Counted from the first letter of the stretch, positions 26,458 to 36,273 are shown. The stretch is DNA of 64,000 nt from an uncultured Colwellia sp. (GCA_913058245.1 CAJXQJ010000003.1:1-64000), one strand, 5' to 3'. Notes: generated from the sequence alone by a model not told the origin. Numbers and translations: made by a program.

Positions 26458-27948
26458 TTAGATCGTTGATGGACAGTATTGCTTAATAAAGTCACCGTGC
26501 GCAGGCAGCTGAGTTACAACATTAGCAATATTGCTTTTTATATGTTTCAGAAACTTAATTAATTCTTCTTCACTCATATTATCAACAATAGGGTGATAGC
26601 TTTTAGGGGTTAGCCCTTGCCCAATCATGACTTGCATCCAAGAATCATCAAAAAGCTCATTATTTTTTCTAAATACTCGTCCAGTATCTTCAAATAGTTT
26701 GATTCGATGAGCTAGTTGTTGTGGGATTTCCATGTTACGGCAGTGACGCCAAAAAGGGCTGTCGTTACGGTTAGTAACCTTGTAATGTAAAATGATAAAG
26801 TCTCGAGTCGTTTCCCATTCAAAACGTGTCTGTTCATTGAACTCGTCGATATCTCCATCATTAATGTCATGCTGAGGGAACATTCTTAGTAACCTAACAA
26901 TTGACTGTTGAATTAAATGAATACTGGTTGACTCTAATGGCTCTAAAAAGCCACTTGCCAGACCAACGGCAACACAGTTTTTATGCCAATGCTTTCTGCG
27001 CATTCCTGTTCTGAATTTTATTACTCGTGGTTCTGTAATTGTTTCTCCCTCGATATTATTAAGCAAAGTTGATTTTGCCTCGTCATCGCTTACATATTGA
27101 CTGCAGTACACTATGCCATTTCCAACACGATTTTGAAGCGGAATGCGCCACTGCCAGCCAAAGTTGTGTGCTATTGAGCGTGTATAAGGCTTAGGTTGTT
27201 CTGTTGCTTTAGTTTGCACGGCGATGGCCGAGTCATTTGGTAACCAATGAGACCAGTCTTCATAACCAGTGTGAAGAGCACCCTCAATAAGTAACGCTCG
27301 TTGTCCTGTACAGTCTAGAAATAAGTCACCTTCTATTTCTTCACCATTTGTTAAAGTAAGAGAGGATATAAAGCCAGTACTATGGTCGAGATTTACCTGA
27401 GCAATTTTTCCCTCTTTCCTTATAGCACCATTTGATTCTGCTATTTTTCGAAGAAATTGCCCGTATCGTGTTGCATCCATGTGATAGGCGTAATTCAGGC
27501 CATTTTTAGGTAGTTGAGCAAACTTCTCATTTAAACCGACCACATTCTCCAGACAATATTCCCCAAATTCCCCAGCAATACCAGCGCTCTTCCCTTTCAG
27601 CCAAAAGTGCTGAAAGCCCGCAGCCCAACAATCATTTCCCGTTACACCAAATGCATGCATGTAATCTTCATTAACATCTCGCCAGTTCTCGAAGTTGATA
27701 CCTAGCTTAAATGTACCATTTGTTGCAGCTAAAAATTCTGACTCATTAATCTTTAGCAGTTGGTGAAAATATTGCAATGTAGGAATTGTTGCCTCACCAA
27801 CACCAACGGTTCCGATTTCGTCTGATTCCACTAAGACTATATCTAGATTTTTACCAATGGTTTTAGCTATAGCCGCAGCTGCCATCCAACCCGCAGTTCC
27901 GCCGCCCGCGATGACAACCTTTTTAATGTTTGTATTTTTATTTGTCAT
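26458..27948 (-). CDS. Flavin-dependent tryptophan halogenase family protein (copy 2)
   Basis: A 496-aa FAD enzyme of the tryptophan halogenase family. Dinucleotide motif GGGTAGWMAAA near residue 14, the GVGEATIP segment, the loop with the Lys of the NGTFKLGINF motif (equivalent in position to the catalytic Lys of PrnA), and the exact halogenase motif WQWRIP are present. Such enzymes use FADH2 from a separate reductase, O2 and halide; the true substrate of TonB-linked members is not known. Last gene of the TonB receptor unit, 50 bp after the cupin gene. It ends at the terminator shared with the TIGR02922 gene. Confidence 0.85.
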   Translation of the reverse strand: MTNKNTNIKKVVIAGGGTAGWMAAAAIAKTIGKNLDIVLVESDEIGTVGVGEATIPTLQYFHQLLKINESEFLAATNGTFKLGINFENWRDVNEDYMHAFGVTGNDCWAAGFQHFWLKGKSAGIAGEFGEYCLENVVGLNEKFAQLPKNGLNYAYHMDATRYGQFLRKIAESNGAIRKEGKIAQVNLDHSTGFISSLTLTNGEEIEGDLFLDCTGQRALLIEGALHTGYEDWSHWLPNDSAIAVQTKATEQPKPYTRSIAHNFGWQWRIPLQNRVGNGIVYCSQYVSDDEAKSTLLNNIEGETITEPRVIKFRTGMRRKHWHKNCVAVGLASGFLEPLESTSIHLIQQSIVRLLRMFPQHDINDGDIDEFNEQTRFEWETTRDFIILHYKVTNRNDSPFWRHCRNMEIPQQLAHRIKLFEDTGRVFRKNNELFDDSWMQVMIGQGLTPKSYHPIVDNMSEEELIKFLKHIKSNIANVVTQLPAHGDFIKQYCPSTI

Positions 27949-27998
27949 GTGTTTTCCGTTTGTTACTTGGTATTGTTCAGAGCTCTCTAATCTTGTGA

Positions 27999-29027
27999 TT
28001 AACGATTAAGTCTATTTAATAATATAGAGCGAATTTTACGAGCTGCTAGCTCGGAGTCCTTTTCTAAGATCCCAAGCTTATCTTCAGGGATATGTGCTAA
28101 AGCTTTGCTATCACCATTGAAAATATAATAATTAAACATGCTTTGAACTGCTTGTTGCTGGTCAGTTGAAAGGTTGTTAATAGACAAAATGGCATGATAT
28201 AGCGCATCGTAGGGAGAACCCGTGTAGTTTGCTGTATTTTGCCACCAGTAATTAATGAGTACATTGCAAGAAGTTAAGCTATCAACAGCATGCCACCATA
28301 AGCTCGGTAGTAATAATGCATCTCCAGGTTCTAATTCAGCAACAAGAGCATTCTCTAACGCATATTTAAATTTTGGATACTTAACAAAATCAGGGTTATT
28401 TAGATCAACCAAACTTATAGGTTGCCCTGCTGGCGTATGATCAAGAGGTCCTATATATAAATTGTCAATCTGCTCAGGAGGAAATAAAGTAAACCTTCTT
28501 TTACCAGCAATGCAGCATGCTATATTATTCGGAAAATCTTGATGGGCAGCAATGCTTGTTTGGTTACTTATCCAAATACTTGAAAGTGCATTTTTATTAG
28601 ATAGTGCCTTTACATTGTGGTTTTGTTTGAACTCAGGCATTAAATGATCAATATGGGTGGAGCCCATATAATAACCGTATGGTTTTTTATGTTCCTCTTG
28701 TGAAAACAATGCAGATATAAACTCTGAAAAGTCGCAACTACTGCGTTCGAAATTAAAACCTGATAAGTCACTGTTATAAAATAGTCGGCCTTTTTCAGCC
28801 CATGGAATCTTGCCAATACCAACTTGTATTGACCGACTCCATTTCAATAAATACTCTTTTAGCTTCGCATTTGACTGTTTTGTTTCACTTATTATTGGCC
28901 ATTCATCAACCAAGCCTTTTAGTACTACCGGCTTTTCAATGTTGTTAATGTAATTTGATAAATCTTCGTCTGTATATGCTGTTAGCGTTTTGACTTGATT
29001 TAACTCAACTTGATTATCTGAGCTCAT
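27999..29027 (-). CDS. Cupin-like / JmjC-type Fe(II)-2OG oxygenase
   Basis: A 342-aa cupin_8/JmjC-fold protein. The metal-binding set is visible: H162-x-D164 in AAHQDFPNN and the distal H246 in LWWHAVDSL, with GDALLLP before it, as in Fe(II)/2-oxoglutarate hydroxylases of the FIH-like group. No signal peptide. It begins 2 bp after the SapC stop codon, so the two are translated together. Its role beside halogenases and SapC is unknown; oxidation of the same molecule or protein as the halogenases is conceivable (inference). Confidence 0.82.
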   Translation of the reverse strand: MSSDNQVELNQVKTLTAYTDEDLSNYINNIEKPVVLKGLVDEWPIISETKQSNAKLKEYLLKWSRSIQVGIGKIPWAEKGRLFYNSDLSGFNFERSSCDFSEFISALFSQEEHKKPYGYYMGSTHIDHLMPEFKQNHNVKALSNKNALSSIWISNQTSIAAHQDFPNNIACCIAGKRRFTLFPPEQIDNLYIGPLDHTPAGQPISLVDLNNPDFVKYPKFKYALENALVAELEPGDALLLPSLWWHAVDSLTSCNVLINYWWQNTANYTGSPYDALYHAILSINNLSTDQQQAVQSMFNYYIFNGDSKALAHIPEDKLGILEKDSELAARKIRSILLNRLNR

Positions 29028-29029
29028 AG

Positions 29030-29764
29030 TTACAGGCTATTTTGGCTTTTTACACGTTTATCTTTTTTTTGAATCAGTGATGTTAAGTTGGCGTGAGATG
29101 CTATTACCATATAAATTACGTGCAATAGTCCTGACTTGTTAAGGCTTTCAAGTTGTTGGCCGCTAAGATTGGCAAGCTTATCTTCATTAATCGTATGAAA
29201 GCCACTTAGGCGATTATTTGAACCGTCGTTTAATTGTATATCTAAATTTAGCGGCTCAATTAATTCTAAGTCTTGAATAGTGTTGAGAAATAAATCTGTG
29301 GATTCCTTACTATCATGAAGCGTCTTTAAAATAGTACTAATACGGTTTAAATACTCACTGTTTCCGCCATGCTCCAAAAAGACATTAATGCCTGCCTCTT
29401 CATTTACTCTTGGACTATCCATATCAATATGAATTAATGGCTGTGCTTCACCATTTGATTGTTCTTGTTGAAAACCAATTAAAAAAGGCTCTCTTTCAAC
29501 AAACATTGGTATGTAGCTCGCTTCCCAGCCTTCATCAGATAGGAATAAGTTTTCCCCCTGTTCAAATCCAAACAATGCAATGGCAGAAAACTGGCTAGTG
29601 TCCTTATCTTTCAAAAAGAATATTGGGTAGTCAGCTTGTACATGCTTAAACTCAAAAGGAAAAATGACTGAGTAAGCTACCTTACTACCTAAAAATTCAG
29701 ATTTCTCAGTAAGGACTTTTAAGTTTTTATGCGTAATATTATTTAGTAATTCATGCTTTGCCAT
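29030..29764 (-). CDS. SapC family protein
   Basis: A 244-aa protein of the SapC family, named after a Campylobacter S-layer-linked gene, with no established activity. Typical segments: the opening hexapeptide-like KVAYSVIFPFEFKHVQADYPIFFLKD, then FQFSAIALFGFEQGENLFL and VEREPFLIGF. No signal peptide. AGGAATT precedes the ATG. It sits 25 bp after halogenase 1 and directly before the cupin gene, an arrangement repeated beside TonB receptors in many marine and Caulobacter-type genomes. Confidence 0.85.
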   Translation of the reverse strand: MAKHELLNNITHKNLKVLTEKSEFLGSKVAYSVIFPFEFKHVQADYPIFFLKDKDTSQFSAIALFGFEQGENLFLSDEGWEASYIPMFVEREPFLIGFQQEQSNGEAQPLIHIDMDSPRVNEEAGINVFLEHGGNSEYLNRISTILKTLHDSKESTDLFLNTIQDLELIEPLNLDIQLNDGSNNRLSGFHTINEDKLANLSGQQLESLNKSGLLHVIYMVIASHANLTSLIQKKDKRVKSQNSL

Positions 29765-29789
29765 TGGTAATTCCTATTCTTCATTGTGA

Positions 29790-31367
29790 TTAACTCGCTA
29801 TTTTTTGTTGGTATTGTGCGGTTAAGTATTTAATTAATTCACGGTTGCTCGGTAATCCCGCAAGGTATTTACTTGTAAGTTGTTTATTTTCCATAAAGTG
29901 CTTTTCTGCCGTTAAATGGTTGTTAAAACGACTTGAAGTTGTGCGAGATTGAGTTTGAAAATTCATTCCATATAAAATGTACTGGTAACTAGCCGCTGGA
30001 AATATTTCCTCAATTTCAGTGAAATCATTATAACTAGGTGGTTGAAACTTCCACAAAGACATTAGTTCTTGTAAACGATTAGGAATGGAAGCTATTTTGC
30101 GATTGTCTTGCCAATATGTAGATGTACGATCACTTAAAATATAATGTAGTTTTAAGAATTCTACGATACGCTCCCAGCGATAATTAAATCGTTGGTTAAA
30201 GCGATTAGCTGTAATTGGCATGATACTGAGATCGGCAGGCAGCTCTTTTGCAATCATTTTGGCAGATAGCTCTACAAGGGCAAGTGCGGAAGCTTCAAGT
30301 GGCTCGATAAACCCAGCAGCCATTCCTACGGCAACACAGTTATGATGCCACAAAATATTCCTGTAACCCGGGGTAAACTTAATATCTCTAAATGTGAGCT
30401 TATCTACTTCTTTAACTGGTATCGTTTTGGATAAATACTGATGTAATGTTTGGTGAGCATCTGATTGTGTTAAATAGTTTTCAGCGTATACACATCCAAC
30501 CCCGCGTCTTGATGGCAACCCTATGTCCCAAATCCAACCATTATCATGTGCCGTTGAAATTGTATGGCTGCTAATAGAAGCTTGTTGATCTACGTATGGT
30601 ACTTGAACAGCAACGGCACTGTTGTTAAATAATGTATCTTTTAGGTTTACTAAGGGTATTTTATAATGTTTTTCAATAAGTAATGAGTTTAGCCCAGAAC
30701 AGTCTATAAATAAATCAGCACTTAAATTTCCATGCTCTTTGGTTACTATTGCTTGGATATTTGAATTTATTTCGCCGATAACATTTATAACATCATCTTG
30801 TATGTGTTTAACCCCTAGCTTTTCAGTGCAATGACGGGTTAATAATGCGGCAAATTTTCCAGCGTCAAGATGGTAGCCATAATTTGTTACACCAGCAAAT
30901 TCAGGTGTTTGAAATTGCTTAGGTGCTTTATGTTGATCGCATAAATGCGGTTGGCAACTTAGTGCATGTGCAAATGAGGTATCGGAGTGTTTATGTTGCC
31001 AATAATCAACTTGATTGGAAGTTCCTAAACCATGTGGAGCGATAAAGGGGTGGTAATAACTGTCATTAGCATTGCCATTTTTCCAGCCAATAAATTTTGA
31101 ACCTTGCTTAAATGAAGCATCACATGTTGCGATAAACTCAAACTCTTGAATACCTAAAGTATTAAGGGTTTCTCGCATCGTTGGCCAAGTGCCTTCGCCA
31201 ACACCAATCGACGGGATATTTTTTGATTCTATTAGGGTAACTTTAACGCCACTATATGCTCGGGCGTTATGTTCGGCGGCGATTATACCCGCAGTAAGCC
31301 AACCAGCGGTTCCTCCACCTACAATAATGATTTCTTTCAATGGTTTATTCATACGGCTTATATCCAT
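29790..31367 (-). CDS. Flavin-dependent tryptophan halogenase family protein (copy 1)
   Basis: A 525-aa halogenase-family flavoprotein. N-terminal GGGTAGWLTAG (about 17-27), GVGEGTWPTMR and the Lys-containing segment DASFKQGSKF match the fold. The motif usually read as WxWxIP is here WIWDIGLP, two residues longer, a form common in the TonB-associated branch, so halogenating ability is less sure than in copy 2. Begins 129 bp after the TonB receptor, with an 11-bp hairpin between them, and is followed by SapC. The two copies are clearly diverged paralogues. ATG 31367 and ATG 31352 are both possible starts. Confidence 0.83.
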   Translation of the reverse strand: MDISRMNKPLKEIIIVGGGTAGWLTAGIIAAEHNARAYSGVKVTLIESKNIPSIGVGEGTWPTMRETLNTLGIQEFEFIATCDASFKQGSKFIGWKNGNANDSYYHPFIAPHGLGTSNQVDYWQHKHSDTSFAHALSCQPHLCDQHKAPKQFQTPEFAGVTNYGYHLDAGKFAALLTRHCTEKLGVKHIQDDVINVIGEINSNIQAIVTKEHGNLSADLFIDCSGLNSLLIEKHYKIPLVNLKDTLFNNSAVAVQVPYVDQQASISSHTISTAHDNGWIWDIGLPSRRGVGCVYAENYLTQSDAHQTLHQYLSKTIPVKEVDKLTFRDIKFTPGYRNILWHHNCVAVGMAAGFIEPLEASALALVELSAKMIAKELPADLSIMPITANRFNQRFNYRWERIVEFLKLHYILSDRTSTYWQDNRKIASIPNRLQELMSLWKFQPPSYNDFTEIEEIFPAASYQYILYGMNFQTQSRTTSSRFNNHLTAEKHFMENKQLTSKYLAGLPSNRELIKYLTAQYQQKIAS

Positions 31368-31453
31368 TGGTATTTAGTAGTTACGTTATATTTAAGGTTA
31401 GCCTTATTAACACGAGCTTGTAAACTTGTAACTAATAGCAATGTATTCGAAAG

Positions 31454-31480
31454 TAGGGCAAGCAAATACTGCTTGCCCTA
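31454..31480 (-). other. Intercistronic hairpin between receptor and halogenase genes
   Basis: A perfect 11-bp stem (tagggcaagca 31454-31464 with tgcttgcccta 31470-31480) with a 5-nt loop lies 17 bp beyond the receptor stop. On the minus strand no T run follows, so it is a poor terminator. It may protect the 3' end of the receptor mRNA and lower expression of the genes after it. Confidence 0.6.
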
Positions 31481-31496
31481 GTCATTTCTATACTAA

Positions 31497-34481
31497 TTAA
31501 AACTTATATCTTAGGCCGATATTATATCTTGGGCCCATTTGTTGAATATTCTTCACCATCAATTTATGGCGCCCGTAAGAGCGGGTATATTCATCAGTTA
31601 AGTTTATACCTTCAACAAAAAGTGTTAAATTCTCGTTGTAGTCATAGCTTATATTGGCATCAAGCTGGCCATAGTCTTCAACATATACTGGGTTTGAACC
31701 TTGTCCATCGTTAAGCCCTTGTAAGAAATCGTCACGCCAGTTGTATGCAAGACGCATTTGTAAGCCGTCTTTATCATAAAATGCCACGAGGTTGTATGAA
31801 TCACTCACACCGAGTAAAGGTGTATTTTCATCACCGTGATCAGCATTATCGTACTCAACATCACTATCTACTATGGTGTAGTTAGCAATAACACCAAAGC
31901 CAGAATCTCCAAATAAATGTTGTAAGGCAAATTCAAAGCCATCAACTTTATTAGAACCTTGGTTATATGGCTGGCTTACTTTAACACTTAATGGATCGTT
32001 ACCTGTTGGGTGCCCCCATATTTGATTTTTTACCGGATCTCCGCCTGGATCGACAATAATTGAACTGTCGCTACCGTAAGTTGCGACTAAGTATGCTCTT
32101 ATTGCAGCACTGTTTGATGGATCTCCACCGGTAGCTGCAACTGCTTCTTGATAACGCGCACCTTCTACAGGACTCGTAACAGCATAAGGCTGTTCAATAA
32201 CCTCGCGAGTACCAATTACATTATCAACATCTTTTTGGAAGAAACCAATTGATGCATAACTACCTTCGTTGTAGTAATACTCAAATGATAAATCAATATT
32301 TTGAGACTCAAGTGGCAGTAAGCCAACATTACCTCGAGTTCCCTTACCATTATCGACATTACGTACTTCGTCTAAACTGGCTCCAGCTGTCAAATTACCA
32401 TAACCTGCACGTGTTATAGTTTCACTATATGAAGCACGGAAAACTATGTCGTCGGTGACTTCAATGTCAAAATCGATATTAGGTAATATGTAATCATAAT
32501 CAGCTTTATCACTAAAAAATTGTGGTGCGCCTCTAACAATTTCAAACTCATTTGTTGAAACCCAGCCTATCGCTTCTACATCAGGTAACAAGGTATTAGA
32601 GGTTACATCTGTTTGTTCGTAACGTAGGCCTACAACTAAATTGGCAGGACGATCGCCAATTTCAAAACTCATATTGGCTTTAACATATGCATGAACAGAC
32701 TCTTCTTCAGTTCTTCGGTCAGTTTCAAAGTTATTCGGTGCACAAATATCTGTTCCACATGGCGAATCGGCCGGTGAGCCATATCTAGTATGAACTAAAT
32801 CGGCGATGGTATTGAAATCAACCGCCCAAAATTGGTTAATCATACTAGATTTATCGCCAGGTAAATTATCGAAGCGGTCAACCATTGTACTCATGCTTGC
32901 TAATAGAAAGTCGTCATCAATATCATCTGGCGAGCCTGTTCCGCCCCAATTTGGACGTTCAGCTTTACCAAATGCATTACGGTTTTCAACGTTATTAAAT
33001 CCAACGCCAAAATCAACACTTTCTACGATACCTTCGTCAAAAATATATGCGCCATTCAGTTGCAGTTGGTCAATTTCCGAACGAGTATAGCTATTTCTGA
33101 AACTAGTACCTGTTGTTACAACACCTTCAGGAGTTAAGCCTGGAGTGCCGTCTGGAAATACCACTTCTACAACAGGGAAGCCCGATGAAAAATCTACTTT
33201 TGTTTCAGCGCGAGTCCAAGTCGCCATTTGGATAGTATTGCTGTTACCATAAATACTATCAGGTTTGGACTCTGCACTAGAGCTATGAAAATCAAGGTTA
33301 AACGACAAATTATCGTTAACTATGTACTCTAAATTAAAGCCAATTGATTTATTTTCATTAACTTTTGCACTTTGCTCTACTTGGCTTACTAAATCAGATG
33401 GGCCGTCGACATCATGCAACAAAAGAGGTGCTGCAACATTATCGCCGTTAGGATCTGTCCAAACAGAGCCATTAGGTAAACCAGCATAATTTAAACTCAT
33501 CCACACTGAATGAATGTTTTGATTTAGCTCTTCTTCAAATTTTGAGTAGGTATAATCAAGTGTAGCCGTGAGGTTTTCGACAGGACGATATTGAAGTGTT
33601 AATTGGCCATTGGTACGTGTTCTTTCTGTTTCACTAAAGCCATATAAAACATTATGTGGAACCGCATATGTAACACCGTCATTTGGAACGTTAACTTGAT
33701 TTGGTCCCGCACCAACAGAGCCCCAATCTCCAACACCACCAGTTTGTGGTCGCCAGCCATTATCTACACCAGCACGAGCAGAGCCGCTGTCTCTTTCTTG
33801 ACGACTTGCTGTTACCGCAACACCGAAAGTACCATCAGCAAAAGTATTACTATAAAGAGCAGATAACTCTGGTGTTAAACTGCTACCGTTTTCAGATGAT
33901 GTATCATGTACTCCTTTAATACCAAAAGAAGCCTTTTCCCCTATAGATAAAGGTTTAACGGTAATGATGTTAATTGTTGAGCCAATACCACCTGTTGCAA
34001 CATCAGCACGACCTGTTTTATAAACTTCAACTGCATTTATACCTTCAGAGGCAATATTTGCAAAATCAAAAGAGCGTGAATCAGAAGCACTGGTGTCATT
34101 GATATTCGCCGTTGGCATTTGTCGGCCGTTTAGCGTCACCATATTGAAATCTGGACCAAAACCTCGAACGGTTACCTTTGAACCTTCACCATTATCTCTA
34201 TCAATTGATACACCACTGATACGCTGTAAAGATTCAGCAAGGTTAGTATCTGGGAACTTACCCATATCTTCAGCGTTAATGGCATCAACGACACCATTAG
34301 AATTACGTTTAATATCCATTGCTTTCACTAAGCTGCCGCGAATACCGGTTACTTGAATGACTTCAATTTCTTTTTCTGCGTTAGTGCTTTCTTCCGCATA
34401 AGTTGGTGCAACCGAGCTTACGCCTAATATCAGCGATAAACTTGTTGCTATGCGTGATTTTTTATAAATTTTTGTGTTCAC
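31497..34481 (-). CDS. TonB-dependent outer-membrane receptor
   Basis: Outer-membrane receptor of 994 aa, in the style of the TonB-Xanth-Caul group linked to sugar uptake. A signal peptide ends near TYA-EE; a TonB-box-like EVIQVTG and the plug (GKFPDTNLAESLQRISGVSIDR, VRGFGPDFNMVTLNGR) follow, and the barrel ends in an aromatic residue (NIGLRYKF). It lacks an N-terminal carboxypeptidase or STN domain. GGGGAG abuts ATG 34487 but lies 6 bases from GTG 34481, so I choose GTG; ATG 34502 is also in frame. Two operators lie 59-118 bp upstream, so LacI control is likely. It probably imports an oligosaccharide. Confidence 0.9.
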   Translation of the reverse strand: MNTKIYKKSRIATSLSLILGVSSVAPTYAEESTNAEKEIEVIQVTGIRGSLVKAMDIKRNSNGVVDAINAEDMGKFPDTNLAESLQRISGVSIDRDNGEGSKVTVRGFGPDFNMVTLNGRQMPTANINDTSASDSRSFDFANIASEGINAVEVYKTGRADVATGGIGSTINIITVKPLSIGEKASFGIKGVHDTSSENGSSLTPELSALYSNTFADGTFGVAVTASRQERDSGSARAGVDNGWRPQTGGVGDWGSVGAGPNQVNVPNDGVTYAVPHNVLYGFSETERTRTNGQLTLQYRPVENLTATLDYTYSKFEEELNQNIHSVWMSLNYAGLPNGSVWTDPNGDNVAAPLLLHDVDGPSDLVSQVEQSAKVNENKSIGFNLEYIVNDNLSFNLDFHSSSAESKPDSIYGNSNTIQMATWTRAETKVDFSSGFPVVEVVFPDGTPGLTPEGVVTTGTSFRNSYTRSEIDQLQLNGAYIFDEGIVESVDFGVGFNNVENRNAFGKAERPNWGGTGSPDDIDDDFLLASMSTMVDRFDNLPGDKSSMINQFWAVDFNTIADLVHTRYGSPADSPCGTDICAPNNFETDRRTEEESVHAYVKANMSFEIGDRPANLVVGLRYEQTDVTSNTLLPDVEAIGWVSTNEFEIVRGAPQFFSDKADYDYILPNIDFDIEVTDDIVFRASYSETITRAGYGNLTAGASLDEVRNVDNGKGTRGNVGLLPLESQNIDLSFEYYYNEGSYASIGFFQKDVDNVIGTREVIEQPYAVTSPVEGARYQEAVAATGGDPSNSAAIRAYLVATYGSDSSIIVDPGGDPVKNQIWGHPTGNDPLSVKVSQPYNQGSNKVDGFEFALQHLFGDSGFGVIANYTIVDSDVEYDNADHGDENTPLLGVSDSYNLVAFYDKDGLQMRLAYNWRDDFLQGLNDGQGSNPVYVEDYGQLDANISYDYNENLTLFVEGINLTDEYTRSYGRHKLMVKNIQQMGPRYNIGLRYKF

Positions 34482-34539
34482 TTGCATCTCCCCTCGAGAC
34501 ATTTAATCACATTCGATCCAGATATTCATATAGTAATTT

Positions 34540-34553
34540 TGTAAGCGCTTACA
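34540..34553. promoter_or_regulatory. LacI-type operator 3
   Basis: Exact copy of TGTAAGCGCTTACA, just upstream of the TonB receptor start. The divergent gap 34482-34923 holds operators 3-5 and AT-rich promoter sequence; no gene is seen in it. Confidence 0.85.
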
Positions 34554-34584
34554 TTTGTATTTTTTTAAAAAAGGCTATTTAAAT

Positions 34585-34598
34585 TGTAAGCGCTTACA
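34585..34598. promoter_or_regulatory. LacI-type operator 4
   Basis: Second exact TGTAAGCGCTTACA in this gap, 45 bp from operator 3 centre to centre. Together they flank the likely receptor promoter. Confidence 0.85.
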
Positions 34599-34773
34599 TA
34601 AAGTTAGTTGAAAAAAATATTAACGTCAATAAGTTTTTGGTTATTAATTGAGCTTTTGTTTTTATTATTATGATTTTAAAGGGCTTAATTTGTACAGTTT
34701 ATCGTTAGATAATCAGTAACAGTAATTTCAAGCATCAAAACAGCAGTAGAATAAAAGCCATAACAAAATAAAA

Positions 34774-34787
34774 TGAAAGCGCTTTCA
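34774..34787. promoter_or_regulatory. LacI-type operator 5
   Basis: Perfect palindrome TGAAAGCGCTTTCA, same core AAGCGCTT with TGA/TCA ends, 137 bp before the GPH symporter start. It likely controls the symporter-GH94-gntK-CBM9 unit. Confidence 0.78.
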
Positions 34788-34923
34788 TTTTGTCGTAAAT
34801 TATGATTAAACTAAAAGTGAAGTGTGCGACGTTACGGCTATTGATAACAATTAATAGCTATTTATTACGTTATGTTAAAAAAGTATTTTCTGCGTCGCTA
34901 TTAAATAAGTTAAGGCAGTTATT

Positions 34924-36273
34924 ATGCAAACTCTTAAATTGAAAGAAAAAATATCATATGCCTGTGGCGATGTAGCGTCTAATTTCTATTGGCGTGTATT
35001 TGATGTTTTTCTATTTATATTTTACACCGATGTTTTCGGACTTCATCCGGCTGCTGTTGGCACTATGATGCTAGTAACACGTTTGATTGATGCATTTTCA
35101 GATCCAATCATGGGCGCGTTGGCTGATAGAACACAAACTCGTTATGGCAAATTTCGTCCGTATTTACTGTGGGGAATAATTCCGTTGGCTGCTGCAGGCG
35201 TGTTGGTTTTTACCGTGCCTGACCTGCAAGATGACGGTAAGTTAATTTGGGCATATGCTACCTATATATTTATGATGCTGGCGTACACCTTCATCAATGT
35301 ACCGTATGGTGCATTACTTGGTGTGATGACCGGAGAAAGCCAAGATCGCACAACATTAACAAGCTTTCGTTTTATCGGAGCATTTTCTGGTGGTAGCTTA
35401 GTCGCATATTTTACACCAACATTAGTCAATGAGTTAGGGCAAGGAAATCAAGAGCTTGGCTGGCAATTAACTATGGGCCTATATGGTATTATTGCGGCAA
35501 TTTTGTTTGCGATTAGTTTTTACAATACCCGAGAGCGCATTACACCGCCTAAGAACCAAAAAACACCAATTCGTACAGATCTAAAAGATTTATTCAACAA
35601 TAAACCTTGGTTGATTCTATTTAGTTTAGCCTTGATCGTCATGATGACAATAACGTTACGAGCAAGCTCAGGAACATTTTATTTTAAGTATTATGTTGGC
35701 AGAGAAGATTTAATCGGCAGCTTTTCTTTTGTTTATATGATTGCGCTAGCGTTGGGCGCCGCTTGCACACCGTTAATGACCAAATTCTTTGACAAGCCTA
35801 CCTTATTAATGATGCTTATGCTGATAGTTGCTTTGCTTTCCAGTGCATTCTACTTTGTAGATAAAAGCCAAATAAGTTTGATGTTTACATTACAAATAGC
35901 TATCGGTTTTTGTTTAGGACCAAAGTCGCCTTTGGTGTTTTCTATGTATGCCGACACCGCTGATTATTCCGAATGGAAAAATGGTCGCCGGGCAACTGCA
36001 ATGGTATTTTCTGCTGCCGCATTTGCCCAGAAGCTAGGTGGCGCTTTTGCTGGTGCGCTAATGGGTTGGCTACTTGCATCACTTGGTTATGTGGCAAACC
36101 AAATACAATCGGACGAGTCTGCTAATGGCATCGTATTATTGATGACGATTATTCCGGGCGTGTTTGCAGTGCTCTCTGTATTTATTATTCGTTTTTATTC
36201 CCTGTCAGATGATGCAGTAAAAAACTTACAGCAGGATTTAAATAAACGAGTACCAGCTAGGGAGCCAATTTAG
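34924..36273 (+). CDS. GPH-family sugar:cation symporter (MFS), second copy
   Basis: Twelve-helix symporter of 449 aa of the MelB-like GPH family, with KISYACGDVASNFYW at the start, RLIDAFSDPIMGALADRTQTRYGKFRPY after helix 2 and TADYSEWKNGRRATAMVFSA later. It is a paralogue of the symporter at 19027. Its stop overlaps the GH94 start by one base, so the two are coupled: it likely imports the disaccharide or aldobionate that GH94 phosphorolyses. First gene of the unit behind operator 5. Confidence 0.9.
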   Translation: MQTLKLKEKISYACGDVASNFYWRVFDVFLFIFYTDVFGLHPAAVGTMMLVTRLIDAFSDPIMGALADRTQTRYGKFRPYLLWGIIPLAAAGVLVFTVPDLQDDGKLIWAYATYIFMMLAYTFINVPYGALLGVMTGESQDRTTLTSFRFIGAFSGGSLVAYFTPTLVNELGQGNQELGWQLTMGLYGIIAAILFAISFYNTRERITPPKNQKTPIRTDLKDLFNNKPWLILFSLALIVMMTITLRASSGTFYFKYYVGREDLIGSFSFVYMIALALGAACTPLMTKFFDKPTLLMMLMLIVALLSSAFYFVDKSQISLMFTLQIAIGFCLGPKSPLVFSMYADTADYSEWKNGRRATAMVFSAAAFAQKLGGAFAGALMGWLLASLGYVANQIQSDESANGIVLLMTIIPGVFAVLSVFIIRFYSLSDDAVKNLQQDLNKRVPAREPI

